From the NCBI GenBank assembly GCA_934359755.1, contig CAKRLV010000019.1, positions 1 to 48,328 on the forward strand: a DNA stretch of 48,328 nt, written 5' to 3'. The DNA comes from an uncultured Agathobacter sp. (GTDB lineage: Bacteria; Bacillota; Clostridia; Lachnospirales; Lachnospiraceae). The notes beneath the pieces were generated by a model that saw nothing but the letters and a program-made list of their open reading frames with translations, searched no databases and was not told the origin of the DNA. Of this stretch, positions 7,761 through 16,025 are shown one piece after another. A program made the translations under genes and the position numbers. Each line of letters starts with the position of its first letter. Within the stretch, counting starts at the first letter, position 1.

Positions 7761-8633
7761 ATGAAAAAAGTAGCTGTCATGAACGATTTATCAGGTTTTG
7801 GCAAATGTTCACTCACTGCCGCAATACCTGTCTTGTCCGCTCTTGGCGTTCAGTGTTGCCCACTTCCTTCCGCAGTATTAACTAATCAGACCGGGTATCC
7901 TCATTATCATTACACAGATTTATCTGATATGCTTCCTATGTACATCGATGCATGGGGGAAAAACGGAGCCTTTTTTGATGGTATTTACAGTGGTTTCATG
8001 ATGAGCAGCGAACAGATTAAGAGCTTTTTTACCTTTCTTGAACACTTTTACAAGGAGGACACTTTTTTACTTGTAGACCCTGTAATGGGTGATGATGGAC
8101 GAACATATTCTATATATTCGCCACAGCTTCTTGAGAGTATGAAAGAACTTTCACGCAAAGCGGATCTTATTACACCAAACCTCACAGAGGCGTGTCTGCT
8201 TGCAGACTATGATTTTAAAAAAGTATATAAATATGCCACCAAAGACAGTCTCTTAGAATTTGCAAACGAAATCGGACTTAAATTAAGAGAGGCATCCCAC
8301 AAGGATCAGGATGTGGTGATTACGGGAATAAAATGCAAAGACGATACATCACCGTTTATATATAATCTTTCAATCACGGCAGATGGAATCTGCGAGAGCA
8401 AATCCCATTTCTTTAACAAGTCCTTCTCTGGAACTGGCGATTTATTTGCGTCTGTGATGTGCGGGTGCCATCTTAACGGGTTAAGCACCGCAGATTCTAT
8501 GAATCTTGCAAATTCATTTTTGTATCACAGTATCGCTGATACTATGAACGACGACATATCAACTTCAGACGGAGTTAATTTTGAAAAATATCTAATAGAA
8601 CTTATTAAAGGAGGCACTATCTATGGCAGATAA
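7761..8633 (+). CDS. Pyridoxal/pyridoxamine kinase (PdxK/PdxY family)
   Basis: A 290-residue ribokinase-fold kinase that phosphorylates B6 vitamers to the 5'-phosphates. Signature blocks are VMNDLSGFGKCSLTAAIPVL at the N-terminus, DPVMGDDG (106-113), TPNLTEA (138-144) and the catalytic FSGTGDLFAS (222-231), whose Asp is the general base. I place the start at ATG 7761 because GGAGAA lies five bases before it; the upstream ATG at 7749 would overlap that site. The gene overlaps the following ECF S-component gene by 11 bases, which suggests that import and phosphorylation of a B6 vitamer are coupled. The kinase family is clear; the preferred vitamer is not determined. Confidence 0.9.
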   Translation: MKKVAVMNDLSGFGKCSLTAAIPVLSALGVQCCPLPSAVLTNQTGYPHYHYTDLSDMLPMYIDAWGKNGAFFDGIYSGFMMSSEQIKSFFTFLEHFYKEDTFLLVDPVMGDDGRTYSIYSPQLLESMKELSRKADLITPNLTEACLLADYDFKKVYKYATKDSLLEFANEIGLKLREASHKDQDVVITGIKCKDDTSPFIYNLSITADGICESKSHFFNKSFSGTGDLFASVMCGCHLNGLSTADSMNLANSFLYHSIADTMNDDISTSDGVNFEKYLIELIKGGTIYGR

Positions 8634-9180
8634 GACCGCAGAGAGCAAAACCGTATCAACACAAATTACAACGAACAAGCAGGTGAAATACCTCACATCG
8701 ACAGCGCTTCTGGCTGCACTGATTACTGTTTTCACTGCGTATATAGGACATGTACCAGTTGGTGCAAACGGTGGCTATATCCACTTTGGCGACAGCCTTA
8801 TATATCTGGCAGCCGCACTGCTTCCAGCACCTTATGCTTTTGCTGCTGGTGCTATCGGAGGTGGTCTTGCCGACCTTCTTACTGCTCCAATGTGGGCACC
8901 TGCTACTATTATCATCAAAATGCTCATCACTATTCCATTTACAAGCAAGGGCAAGAAAATCGTAACTTTAAGAAATGTCATCGCAACAGTTATCGCTTTC
9001 TTAATCTCTGGTACTGGATATTACATTGCAGAGGCAATCTTGTTCGGAACAAAGACAGCATTCTTTATGTCTCTTTCTGGAAGTTTAATTCAGAGCGGCG
9101 GAAGCGCAGTATTCTTCGTAATATTCGGACTTATGCTTGATAAGCTTGGATTCAAAAGTAAATTTATCGGTGAAAACTAA
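8623..9180 (+). CDS. ECF transporter S component, probable vitamin B6 uptake
   Basis: A 185-residue hydrophobic protein with about five or six membrane helices. It has the Ala/Gly-rich face typical of ECF S components ('ALLAALITVFTAYIGHVP', 'YIHFGDSLIYLAAALLPAPYAFAAGAIGGGLADLL'). The 'HFGD...' block and the AxxxA-like small residues of helix 1 are expected for contact with the shared ECF module, which is not encoded in this window. It resembles the TIGR04002-type S components as I recall them. Its start lies inside the end of the pyridoxal kinase gene, so pyridoxine or another B6 vitamer is the likely substrate. The substrate assignment is inference from context. Confidence 0.75.
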   Translation: MADKTAESKTVSTQITTNKQVKYLTSTALLAALITVFTAYIGHVPVGANGGYIHFGDSLIYLAAALLPAPYAFAAGAIGGGLADLLTAPMWAPATIIIKMLITIPFTSKGKKIVTLRNVIATVIAFLISGTGYYIAEAILFGTKTAFFMSLSGSLIQSGGSAVFFVIFGLMLDKLGFKSKFIGEN

Positions 9181-9189
9181 GGAGAAATT

Positions 9190-9792
9190 ATGGCAGATAT
9201 CATTTATACATACAAAAATCAGGTTTACGCAAATATAACCAACAAATGTGACTGTGCATGCACTTTCTGCATTCGTTCGCAGACAGATGCCATTGGCGAG
9301 GCAGAATGCCTCTGGCACAAGGTTGATCCAACACTTGATGAAATTCTTGCTGCAATTGATGCATTTGATTTTACAGGATATGACGAATTTGTATTTTGTG
9401 GATACGGCGAGCCGACATGTGCTCTTGATAATTTGATTGCAAGCGCTAAGCATATAAAAGAAAAATACGGACTTCCTATCAGGGTAAATACAAACGGGCT
9501 CGGCAATCTCTATCACAAACGAGATATCATCCCTGAACTTGCCGAGGTTGTGGACAGCGTATCCATCAGCTTAAATGCTGCAAACGCAGAGGAGTATAAT
9601 CAGGTCACACGTCCAACATTTGACAATGCATATGACGCAATGCTTGACTTCGCAGAAGAATGTAATAAAACACTCAAACATACTCAGCTTTCAATAGTAG
9701 ATGTCCTGCCACCTGAGGACATCGCAAAATGTCAGGAAATCGCAGATGCACGTGGCGTATATCTTAAGATACGTCATTTCTCTGAAAATTAA
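9190..9792 (+). CDS. Radical SAM protein, TatD-associated type
   Basis: A compact 200-residue radical SAM enzyme. The 4Fe-4S cluster motif is C20-x3-C24-x2-C27 (within NKCDCACTFC). 'FCGYGEPTC' (about 70-78) is the SAM-binding GGE-type segment, followed by 'RVNTNG' and 'VSISLNA'. No accessory cysteine cluster or SPASM domain follows. Size and sequence fit the small TatD-associated radical SAM family (TIGR04038 from memory), although no tatD gene is here. An AAGGAGA site precedes the ATG, and the gene follows the S component after nine bases, so it is the third member of the unit. The reaction is unknown; processing of a B6-related or nucleotide substrate would be a guess. Confidence 0.8.
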   Translation: MADIIYTYKNQVYANITNKCDCACTFCIRSQTDAIGEAECLWHKVDPTLDEILAAIDAFDFTGYDEFVFCGYGEPTCALDNLIASAKHIKEKYGLPIRVNTNGLGNLYHKRDIIPELAEVVDSVSISLNAANAEEYNQVTRPTFDNAYDAMLDFAEECNKTLKHTQLSIVDVLPPEDIAKCQEIADARGVYLKIRHFSEN

Positions 9793-9878
9793 ATATTTAT
9801 ATTATATATGAGCTGTACTATATAAAAGCCAGTCTCTGTTATATTTTATTTTGCCGGGAAAAATTTTCCTGCAAAACA

Positions 9879-9912
9879 AAAAATGATACGCCATGAATAG
9901 CGTATCATTTTT
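9879..9912. terminator. Bidirectional intrinsic terminator
   Basis: A 13-bp perfect stem, left arm 9879-9891 and right arm 9900-9912 (ATGATACGC core), encloses an 8-base loop. Flanking A and T runs on both sides allow termination in both directions: rightward for the radical SAM unit, leftward for the cysK gene coming from the other side. It ends two bases from the cysK stop codon. Confidence 0.9.
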
Positions 9913-9914
9913 AT

Positions 9915-10847
9915 TTAATCTTTAAAAAGGTCTGTTGAGTAATATCTGTCTCCACTGTCAGGAAGAAGTGCAACAATTGTCTTTCCTTTGTTCTCTGGAC
10001 GCTTTGCAACTTCGATAGCTGCATAAAGTGCTGCTCCTGATGAAATTCCCACAAGAATTCCCTCTGCTTTGGCAATCTCTTTGCCGTATTCAAATGATGT
10101 ATCATTCTCTACTGTTATGATTTCATCATAAATCTCTGTATTGAGTGTATTAGGTACGAATCCTGCACCGATTCCCTGAATCTTATGTGCTCCGGCTTTT
10201 CCTGTAGAAAGAACTGCTGATGTTGCTGGCTCTACAGCTACAATCTTCACATCAGATTTCTTCTCTTTTAAGTATTTGCCTACTCCAGAAATTGTTCCGC
10301 CTGTACCAACTCCAGCTACGAATACATCTACTTCTCCGTCTGTATCTTCCCAGATTTCTGGTCCTGTTGTCTTGTAGTGTGCTGCTGGATTTGCAGGGTT
10401 CTCGAACTGCTCTGGAATGAAACTGTTCTCAATCTGCTCATGTAATTCTTCTGCTTTGGCAATAGCACCTTTCATTCCCTTTGTTCCATCTGAAAGAACA
10501 AGCTCGGCACCATATGCCTTAATAATATTTCTTCTCTCAATAGACATAGTCTCTGGAAGAACAATGATAAGTCTGTATCCTTTTGCTGCTGCGATAGCTG
10601 CAAGACCAATTCCTGTATTTCCCGATGTAGGCTCAATGATTGTAGAACCTGGCTTAAGTTTTCCGTCTTTCTCAGCCTGCTCAATCATCTCCTTTGCAAT
10701 ACGATCCTTTACCGAACCTGCCGGGTTAAAATACTCAACCTTCGCAAGAAGTCTTGCTTCAAGATTGTACTTTTCTTCGATATGAGTAAGTTCCACAAGT
10801 GGTGTGTGTCCGATTAATCCTAATGTTCCTTTGTAAATATTTGCCAT
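9915..10847 (-). CDS. cysK: Cysteine synthase (O-acetylserine sulfhydrylase)
   Basis: A 310-residue PLP enzyme that makes L-cysteine from O-acetylserine and sulfide. The PLP lysine is K47 in NPAGSVKDR. The substrate loop is PTSGNTG (74-80), the phosphate-binding loop is GTGGT (181-185), and the C-terminal 'LLPDSGDRYYSTDLF' is typical of CysK. The length is normal. It has its own strong promoter (10912-10940) and an AAGGAGG ribosome binding site. Cysteine made here feeds the NifS/NifU sulfur system encoded about 10 kb away. A TAGGAATA-TAGGGAATTA stretch in its leader may be an operator. Confidence 0.96.
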   Translation of the reverse strand: MANIYKGTLGLIGHTPLVELTHIEEKYNLEARLLAKVEYFNPAGSVKDRIAKEMIEQAEKDGKLKPGSTIIEPTSGNTGIGLAAIAAAKGYRLIIVLPETMSIERRNIIKAYGAELVLSDGTKGMKGAIAKAEELHEQIENSFIPEQFENPANPAAHYKTTGPEIWEDTDGEVDVFVAGVGTGGTISGVGKYLKEKKSDVKIVAVEPATSAVLSTGKAGAHKIQGIGAGFVPNTLNTEIYDEIITVENDTSFEYGKEIAKAEGILVGISSGAALYAAIEVAKRPENKGKTIVALLPDSGDRYYSTDLFKD

Positions 10848-10864
10848 TATTATATCCTCCTTAT

Positions 10865-10882
10865 TAATTCCCTATATTCCTA
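10865..10882 (-). promoter_or_regulatory. Possible operator in the cysK leader
   Basis: The minus strand reads TAGGAATATAGGGAATTA, two GGAAT(T/A) half sites in direct orientation, between the promoter and the ribosome binding site. A related TAGGAATTA is present in the iscR leader (22706-22714). Direct GGAATT half sites recall operators of Rrf2-family regulators such as CymR. No binding evidence is available. Confidence 0.3.
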
Positions 10883-10911
10883 CTGTATTGATATGATTTT
10901 TCGATGTGATT

Positions 10912-10940
10912 AATATACACGTTAATTCATACCGTGTCAA
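10912..10940 (-). promoter_or_regulatory. Promoter of cysK
   Basis: Minus strand: TTGACA (10940-10935), a 17-base spacer, then TATATT (10917-10912). This is a near-consensus housekeeping promoter about 65 bases upstream of the cysK ATG. Confidence 0.8.
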
Positions 10941-10942
10941 TA

Positions 10943-11048
10943 GGTTTTCACATTTTTCTGTAGTTTCTATGATTTTCACATTTTTCTGTAGCTACTATGG
11001 TTTTCACATTTTTCTGTAGCTACTATGGTTTTCACATTTTTTCTATAG
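10943..11048. repeat. 28-bp tandem repeat derived from the mnmA 3' end
   Basis: Units lie at 10943-10970, 10971-10998 and 10999-11026, with a partial fourth at 11027-11048. The core is TTTTCACATTTTTCTGTAGC followed by TACTAT. The rightmost copy overlaps the last codons and stop of mnmA, and the others are non-coding. The array ends two bases before the cysK -35 element. Confidence 0.85.
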
Positions 11049-12111
11049 TTCCGCCACATAGCACATTCTCACCGTCATAAAAAACAGCCGCCTGTCCAGG
11101 TGTCATCGCTCTTTGTGACTCATCAAATGTGCATTTAATTATGCCATTTTCCATCGGTTCAAGCGTACATGGCGCCCCCGCGTGGGAATATCTGACTTTG
11201 CCGACTGCTCTCTTTCCCGCTTCAACAGATGGCTCTGCCATATAATTTACATGGCTCACATAGCATGTCTTCTCAAATAGATTTTCATTTTTGCACAGAA
11301 CTACTTCGTTGGTATCCATCCTTAATTCTTTTACAAAAAGAGGTGTGGCCGCTGTAATGCCAAGTCCTTTTCTCTGTCCTATTGTATAATGGATTATCCC
11401 CTTATGCTGTCCTAGAATATTACCCTGCTCATCCACAAAATTGCCTGTTGGATATTTACGCCCTGTCTCTCTCTCTATAAATCCTGCATAATCGTGGTCT
11501 GGCACAAAACAGATATCCTGACTGTCTCCCTTTGATGCGACTTCAAGGCCTATGTCCTGTGCAATTTTTCTAATCTGTGGCTTCTCATAGTCTCCGACAG
11601 GCATCAGAGTTCGCGAAAGCTGATCCTGGGTGAGATTATAAAGGGCATATGTCTGGTCTTTCGCAGCTGTAACTGAATTACGGATAGTGTATCTTCCGTT
11701 TGAAAGTTTTGAAATTCTGGCATAATGTCCTGTTGCTATATAATCTGCACCTATCTCCATAGAACGGTGCAGAAGCGATTCCCATTTGACATACCTGTTG
11801 CAGGCATTGCATGGATTTGGCGTATATCCTCTCTCATATTCTGACACAAAATAATCTATTACGTCCCGCTGAAAATCAGCCTTAAAATTCATTACATAAT
11901 AAGGAATACCCAATGTGGCTGCAACTCGTCTTGCGTCTTCTACTGCCGAGAGTCCGCAGCATCCACCTTCCTGTGACTGCAAGAATACATCTTCATCCTG
12001 CCATATCTGCATTGTAACTCCGACTACGTCATATCCCTGCTCTTTTAACAAATATGCTGCAACTGATGAATCTACTCCACCAGACATTCCTACTACTACT
12101 TTTTCTTTCAT
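11032..12111 (-). CDS. mnmA: tRNA-specific 2-thiouridylase MnmA
   Basis: A 359-residue enzyme that installs the 2-thio group on wobble U34 of Lys, Glu and Gln tRNAs. The PP-loop is SGGVDSS (10-16). The catalytic cysteines are C101 in NPCNAC and C201 in GDSQDICF, matching the known Cys pair. The start is the ATG at 12111, with a GGAAAGGAAA site upstream; the longer open frame to 12270 has a hydrophobic leader that no MnmA carries. It is preceded by its own promoter. Sulfur would be supplied by a cysteine desulfurase such as the NifS encoded at 21.1-22.2 kb. The last codons lie inside a 28-bp tandem repeat. Confidence 0.95.
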   Translation of the reverse strand: MKEKVVVGMSGGVDSSVAAYLLKEQGYDVVGVTMQIWQDEDVFLQSQEGGCCGLSAVEDARRVAATLGIPYYVMNFKADFQRDVIDYFVSEYERGYTPNPCNACNRYVKWESLLHRSMEIGADYIATGHYARISKLSNGRYTIRNSVTAAKDQTYALYNLTQDQLSRTLMPVGDYEKPQIRKIAQDIGLEVASKGDSQDICFVPDHDYAGFIERETGRKYPTGNFVDEQGNILGQHKGIIHYTIGQRKGLGITAATPLFVKELRMDTNEVVLCKNENLFEKTCYVSHVNYMAEPSVEAGKRAVGKVRYSHAGAPCTLEPMENGIIKCTFDESQRAMTPGQAAVFYDGENVLCGGTIEKM

Positions 12112-12126
12112 ATTTTCCTTTCCGCT

Positions 12127-12154
12127 ATTATATAAAGTAATATAACTATTGCAA
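12127..12154 (-). promoter_or_regulatory. Promoter of mnmA
   Basis: Minus strand: TTGCAA (12154-12149), 16-base spacer, TATAAT (12132-12127), about 15 bases before the chosen mnmA ATG. The transcript would have a very short leader, which also supports the ATG at 12111 over the upstream frame. Confidence 0.65.
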
Positions 12155-12266
12155 ATAACAGCTTCTACAAGAATTACTATATACAAAAGAATACTAGAAT
12201 TTAAAATAGATGTCCATACCACAAATGATGCTTTAATTCCAACAAGAAACAGAAAATCCTCCCATT

Positions 12267-13949
12267 TCACCTGCTCTCATTATAACTAATTTCCTTACCA
12301 TGTGCGTCTGTATAATACAACGTTCCATCTTTATACCGAACCTCGCCATCAGAGACACTTTCATCAACAATATACTGCCTGCCACTTACAAGTGAGCACC
12401 TATATATACTGCTGTCTTTCTGATAATATATATATTTATCTGTAACAATAAACCAATTAACATTAACTATATTTTCCAGTATTTTGTTAACATCCGAAGA
12501 TTCATCATGTGCCAATCCATAGAAATCTTCTGTATTCTTGCTACCTGTACTGTATACCAATTTCTGTTCAAACGTATCCAAATCAATACTATATACATAA
12601 AAATCAGTACTCGTATCATTTTCTAAAAGGTAGTAACATTTATTATTATCAATAAAAATATTTGTAATGTTATCCTTTATTGGAAATACATTTCTCGTGA
12701 CCGCAACTCTATTTTTCATGTCATCTTCGCAGTATATACTGTTCTCCTGTGAATCAATATAGAACACATATTTACCATCCGAAATACTTGTTTGGGCACC
12801 AAGCGAACCATCAATTGACACATCCTGACTCTGTCCGCTTTTGGTGCACCCTGTCAGGCAAAAGCACATTAAAAGTCCTGAAATAATAGCTTTATTAATT
12901 TTTTTATTTTTTCTTCTTGGGATATAATAATTGGAAAACTTAAAAAAAACTATAGTAATAAAAAACACCATGCTTAAAACATCTGCACATAAAACTAACA
13001 GCATCCAATTTTTATCTATAGCCTGAAATGAAATTACCTTTTGCAATTTATCTTCTACCAGACTCTGTCCATATATGTTCGGCCAGAAAAATCCACTAGC
13101 CGAAAGCAGAGATGATACCCATGGAATTTTATATATTGTAGAACCATTTGAAAAGATCATTGTCGGAAGAATCACTGCAAGTATTGATAATACCATACTA
13201 ATCTCCCGTTTTTTAAATAGCACTACAAAAAACATAACTAAACTCACAAGCAGCATACAGCCAAATATATTTAAAACAGTTTTAAACATAAGAGTCTGTC
13301 CAAGTGTTATTTTATAACTGGCTCTCTCAAAAAACTCAATCGTGTTCAAAGGATAACTTTCATTTTCCAATCCGATTGTTTTCATTAAATATATGTAATT
13401 TACTGTCTGAAATAAAACTCCCGCAAACACACTTCCAAAAATTCCAATTAAAATCTTACATCCCGTAAGCCTGTTTCTTCCTGGCGTCGACACAGCCATA
13501 ATATCCATCTCATTTTCATATTCAGTAGAAAACAAAATAACTCCCAGCAGAATAACAAAAATAACCATAAAATAATTTATTCTGTCATGGCAAAGCAATG
13601 TTTCCCAGCCTCTTGTGTCTGTCAGATATCCGCTTCCTGACTCAACTTCATAAAGATAAATGTGGTAAAATGACTCAAATGCTTGTTTTTCCCGCTTATT
13701 TGCTAATAGATTTTCATTATCTTTTTCTATTATTTTATATTCATCTTTTATTTTTTCAGTTTTATTATCCGTGATTTTTCCCTGATATTTTTCAAAAAAC
13801 GAATTATAATAAGTTTCACAATTACTTATTGTATTTGTGGTGTCATATCCAATAAAAATATGATATACACAGCTAATCATCAACAACACTATCAAAAACA
13901 AAATGAGCCGTTGTTTTATGAATACTTTGTATAACTCCGATAAAATCAT
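12267..13949 (-). CDS. ABC-2 permease fused to lipobox and extracytoplasmic repeat domain
   Basis: A 560-residue protein with two parts. Residues 1-340 look like an ABC-2 exporter permease: a helix at 14-33, a soluble loop (34-120), then helices at about 126-142, 165-188, 222-245, 250-266 and 315-337. A basic stretch (RRKNKKINK, 346-354) is followed by a last hydrophobic segment ending in LTGC (365-368), which is exactly a lipoprotein signal plus lipobox. Residues about 385-560 form an extracytoplasmic domain of repeated strands ('GKYVFYIDSQENSIYC', 'NKCYYLLEND', 'DKYIYYQKDSSIYRC'), like DUF5050-type propellers. It starts within the stop of the preceding permease gene (4-base overlap). It looks like a natural fusion of a permease gene with a lipoprotein gene. 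Function is unknown beyond export. Confidence 0.7.
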   Translation of the reverse strand: MILSELYKVFIKQRLILFLIVLLMISCVYHIFIGYDTTNTISNCETYYNSFFEKYQGKITDNKTEKIKDEYKIIEKDNENLLANKREKQAFESFYHIYLYEVESGSGYLTDTRGWETLLCHDRINYFMVIFVILLGVILFSTEYENEMDIMAVSTPGRNRLTGCKILIGIFGSVFAGVLFQTVNYIYLMKTIGLENESYPLNTIEFFERASYKITLGQTLMFKTVLNIFGCMLLVSLVMFFVVLFKKREISMVLSILAVILPTMIFSNGSTIYKIPWVSSLLSASGFFWPNIYGQSLVEDKLQKVISFQAIDKNWMLLVLCADVLSMVFFITIVFFKFSNYYIPRRKNKKINKAIISGLLMCFCLTGCTKSGQSQDVSIDGSLGAQTSISDGKYVFYIDSQENSIYCEDDMKNRVAVTRNVFPIKDNITNIFIDNNKCYYLLENDTSTDFYVYSIDLDTFEQKLVYSTGSKNTEDFYGLAHDESSDVNKILENIVNVNWFIVTDKYIYYQKDSSIYRCSLVSGRQYIVDESVSDGEVRYKDGTLYYTDAHGKEISYNESR

Positions 13950-15157
13950 CTAATCTCCTTCTCTCTTTTTTCTATCACATAAAATATTATAAAAACCAGA
14001 ATCAGCAAAATAGTCTGAATTCCTAACAAACAATTACTAAACGGTAAAAAATGCCCGCAAATTTTTATTTCTCCAAGTGAAGTCGACATTTCTCCAATTT
14101 TCAACAATGAAAAAGGACTAATCAGCGTGAGAATCTTTTCCCTCATAGTAATTCCACCATTAAAACCACTAAAATAAAGAAAACTACACACAAAGCCAAT
14201 TATAATTAAAAAAGCTGCATATGTGTTTCTAACTAATCTGGCAATTAAAGTCATAACAATTGCAATGATTGCAAAACCTATACACTTTGATAATACTAAT
14301 ACCAGATAAAATTCCAACACAGACATATTAAATGGAGTATATTGATATGCATTTATAGAATATAGCATCATTTTGGAACCAGTTAATCCATATTCACTAT
14401 TAATGACTATAAAATTGCATATACTAAAAACCAGTTCAAAAACTATTGCCATTAGTGCGTGTGCCATAATTTTTATCGGTATATATAATTTACTTCCAGG
14501 TGCACATGTCATCTGGATTGTTTCCATTGCATTTTTTCTCTCCAGCGAGAAAGAAGGAAGAATTCCCAATAACAGCAATATCAAGATAAACATATCTGAC
14601 TTGTCGTATAAAAATAAATTTTTCCATCCACTGGTTTCATAAAAAAGCAGCGGATTTCTATCTTTATAATGTTTTACGATAAACTTGCTTTTCTCCACTT
14701 CATATGAATTATTCTTCTCTGTAAAAAAGTTAATATTTTGCTTTGCATTACGAAGTAACAAATCATTTTGTTCTTTATATGTAACAAGATATTTTATTGG
14801 CGAATAAAAATAGGAATTTATAACAGCATAGTCACCCCAAATATACCCAGTATGTGTAGTTTCATCATATTCCTTACTGTAATCTCCACTAACTGCTTTC
14901 TTATCTTTCAGATATTCATCTGATATATATGAGACTTTTTCAGCATCAAGTTTTCCTTCAAGTTTCCTATGTAGTTCCCCATAATATAAATTTTGCTTAT
15001 CTGATACATATGCTTTAACATAGTCTTCACTAAAACCACCATTTGTATGGTAATCCCATTCCATCAGAAAAACATTTGCAATAACGAATGTTCCAAATAT
15101 CAGTAAGAAGGATTTTCTTATAAATTCTTTTCTCAACTCATAATACAGAGTTTTCAT
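13946..15157 (-). CDS. ABC-2 type transporter permease
   Basis: A 403-residue membrane protein. After one N-terminal helix (about 16-36) comes a long extracytoplasmic region (about 37-175), then five or six further helices to the C-terminus. This is the layout of permeases in bacitracin- or lantibiotic-type efflux ABC transporters. I chose ATG 15157 (MKTLYYELRKEF, a typical permease N-terminus); the frame extends to 15196 without a good start. It overlaps the end of the ATPase gene by 20 bases and the next permease by four. The cognate ATPase is the gene just upstream. The exported or removed substrate is unknown. Confidence 0.75.
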   Translation of the reverse strand: MKTLYYELRKEFIRKSFLLIFGTFVIANVFLMEWDYHTNGGFSEDYVKAYVSDKQNLYYGELHRKLEGKLDAEKVSYISDEYLKDKKAVSGDYSKEYDETTHTGYIWGDYAVINSYFYSPIKYLVTYKEQNDLLLRNAKQNINFFTEKNNSYEVEKSKFIVKHYKDRNPLLFYETSGWKNLFLYDKSDMFILILLLLGILPSFSLERKNAMETIQMTCAPGSKLYIPIKIMAHALMAIVFELVFSICNFIVINSEYGLTGSKMMLYSINAYQYTPFNMSVLEFYLVLVLSKCIGFAIIAIVMTLIARLVRNTYAAFLIIIGFVCSFLYFSGFNGGITMREKILTLISPFSLLKIGEMSTSLGEIKICGHFLPFSNCLLGIQTILLILVFIIFYVIEKREKEIR

Positions 15158-16025
15158 AAATCCCACTCTCCTTCTTAAAAATAGACAGAAAAACATCTTC
15201 TAACTGCGGCTCTACAATCTCTGCTCCATCTAATATATGATCACTAATCACCCTTAGCACAACCATATTATCTTCTCTTCTCATATTGGATACCAGATAA
15301 TTTCTCCTTATGCTCTCAGCTTCTTTCTCACTTACACGCATCGCAAACACCTGCCCATTGATTTTCTCTCTCAATTCTTCAGCAGTTCCCTCGCATGCCA
15401 CATCGCCCTTCTGTAGCATAATTATATGATTTGCAATGTATTCAATATCTGACACTATATGCGTAGCAACAAGAATCATCCTGTCCTTTGCAGCTTCTGT
15501 AATGATATTTCTAAATCTTATTCTTTCACCCGGGTCAAGTCCCGCCGTCGGTTCATCCAATATAAGAATTTGCGGATTATTTAATAACGCCTGTGCAATT
15601 CCAAGTCTTTGACGCATACCACCAGATAATTCTTTAATTTTTTTCTTCTTTTGTTCTACCAGATTTACGTCTCTTAACACCTCATCTATTCTATTTTTTC
15701 TATACGTCTTTTTTATATTTTTTATGCAACACATATAATCCAGGAATTCATCAACCCTGTAATTGGGATAAAATTTAGGATATTGCGGCATGAAGCCTAT
15801 CAGTTTTAAATAATCCGTCCCCAGTTGTCTGATATTGACTCCATCTAAAAGAATCGCTCCATCAGTAGCATTTGCTGCCCCTATCAAAATATTGATTAAC
15901 GTAGTTTTTCCTGCTCCATTTGCCCCAAGCAAACCATATACTCCATTCTCAAATGTGAAATTAATAGATTTAAGAGCATAGAAATCAACGTATTTCTTTG
16001 AAACATTATCAAGTTGTAAATGCAT
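15138..16025 (-). CDS. ABC transporter ATP-binding protein
   Basis: A 295-residue ATPase of the CcmA/DrrA-like exporter class. Walker A is GANGAGKTT (34-42), the Q-loop is near 81 (FMPQYPKFYP), the signature is LSGGMRQRLG (133-142) and Walker B is LILDEPTAGLD (154-164). The H-loop is in 'LVATHIVSD'. The C-terminal 70 residues form the accessory domain usual for this class. It overlaps the upstream lipoprotein gene by 17 bases and the downstream permease by 20, so the cluster is densely coupled. Together with the two permeases it makes one complete exporter. Confidence 0.9.
   Translation of the reverse strand: MHLQLDNVSKKYVDFYALKSINFTFENGVYGLLGANGAGKTTLINILIGAANATDGAILLDGVNIRQLGTDYLKLIGFMPQYPKFYPNYRVDEFLDYMCCIKNIKKTYRKNRIDEVLRDVNLVEQKKKKIKELSGGMRQRLGIAQALLNNPQILILDEPTAGLDPGERIRFRNIITEAAKDRMILVATHIVSDIEYIANHIIMLQKGDVACEGTAEELREKINGQVFAMRVSEKEAESIRRNYLVSNMRREDNMVVLRVISDHILDGAEIVEPQLEDVFLSIFKKESGIYENSVL

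Noticed and set aside
9190..9792. Pyruvate formate-lyase or nitrogenase-type activase
   Set aside because: Too short, no extra ferredoxin-type cysteines and no partner enzyme nearby.
10848..10942. T-box or SAM riboswitch before cysK
   Set aside because: The leader is about 65 bases, too short, and lacks the T-box sequence or a SAM-type fold.
10943..11048. 28-bp repeats as a CRISPR or iteron origin
   Set aside because: Units are directly adjacent without spacers, and one copy is the mnmA coding end; tandem duplication explains them.
12112..12270. 53-residue hydrophobic N-terminal extension of MnmA
   Set aside because: No MnmA has it, and a promoter and ribosome binding site sit inside this stretch, just before the ATG at 12111.
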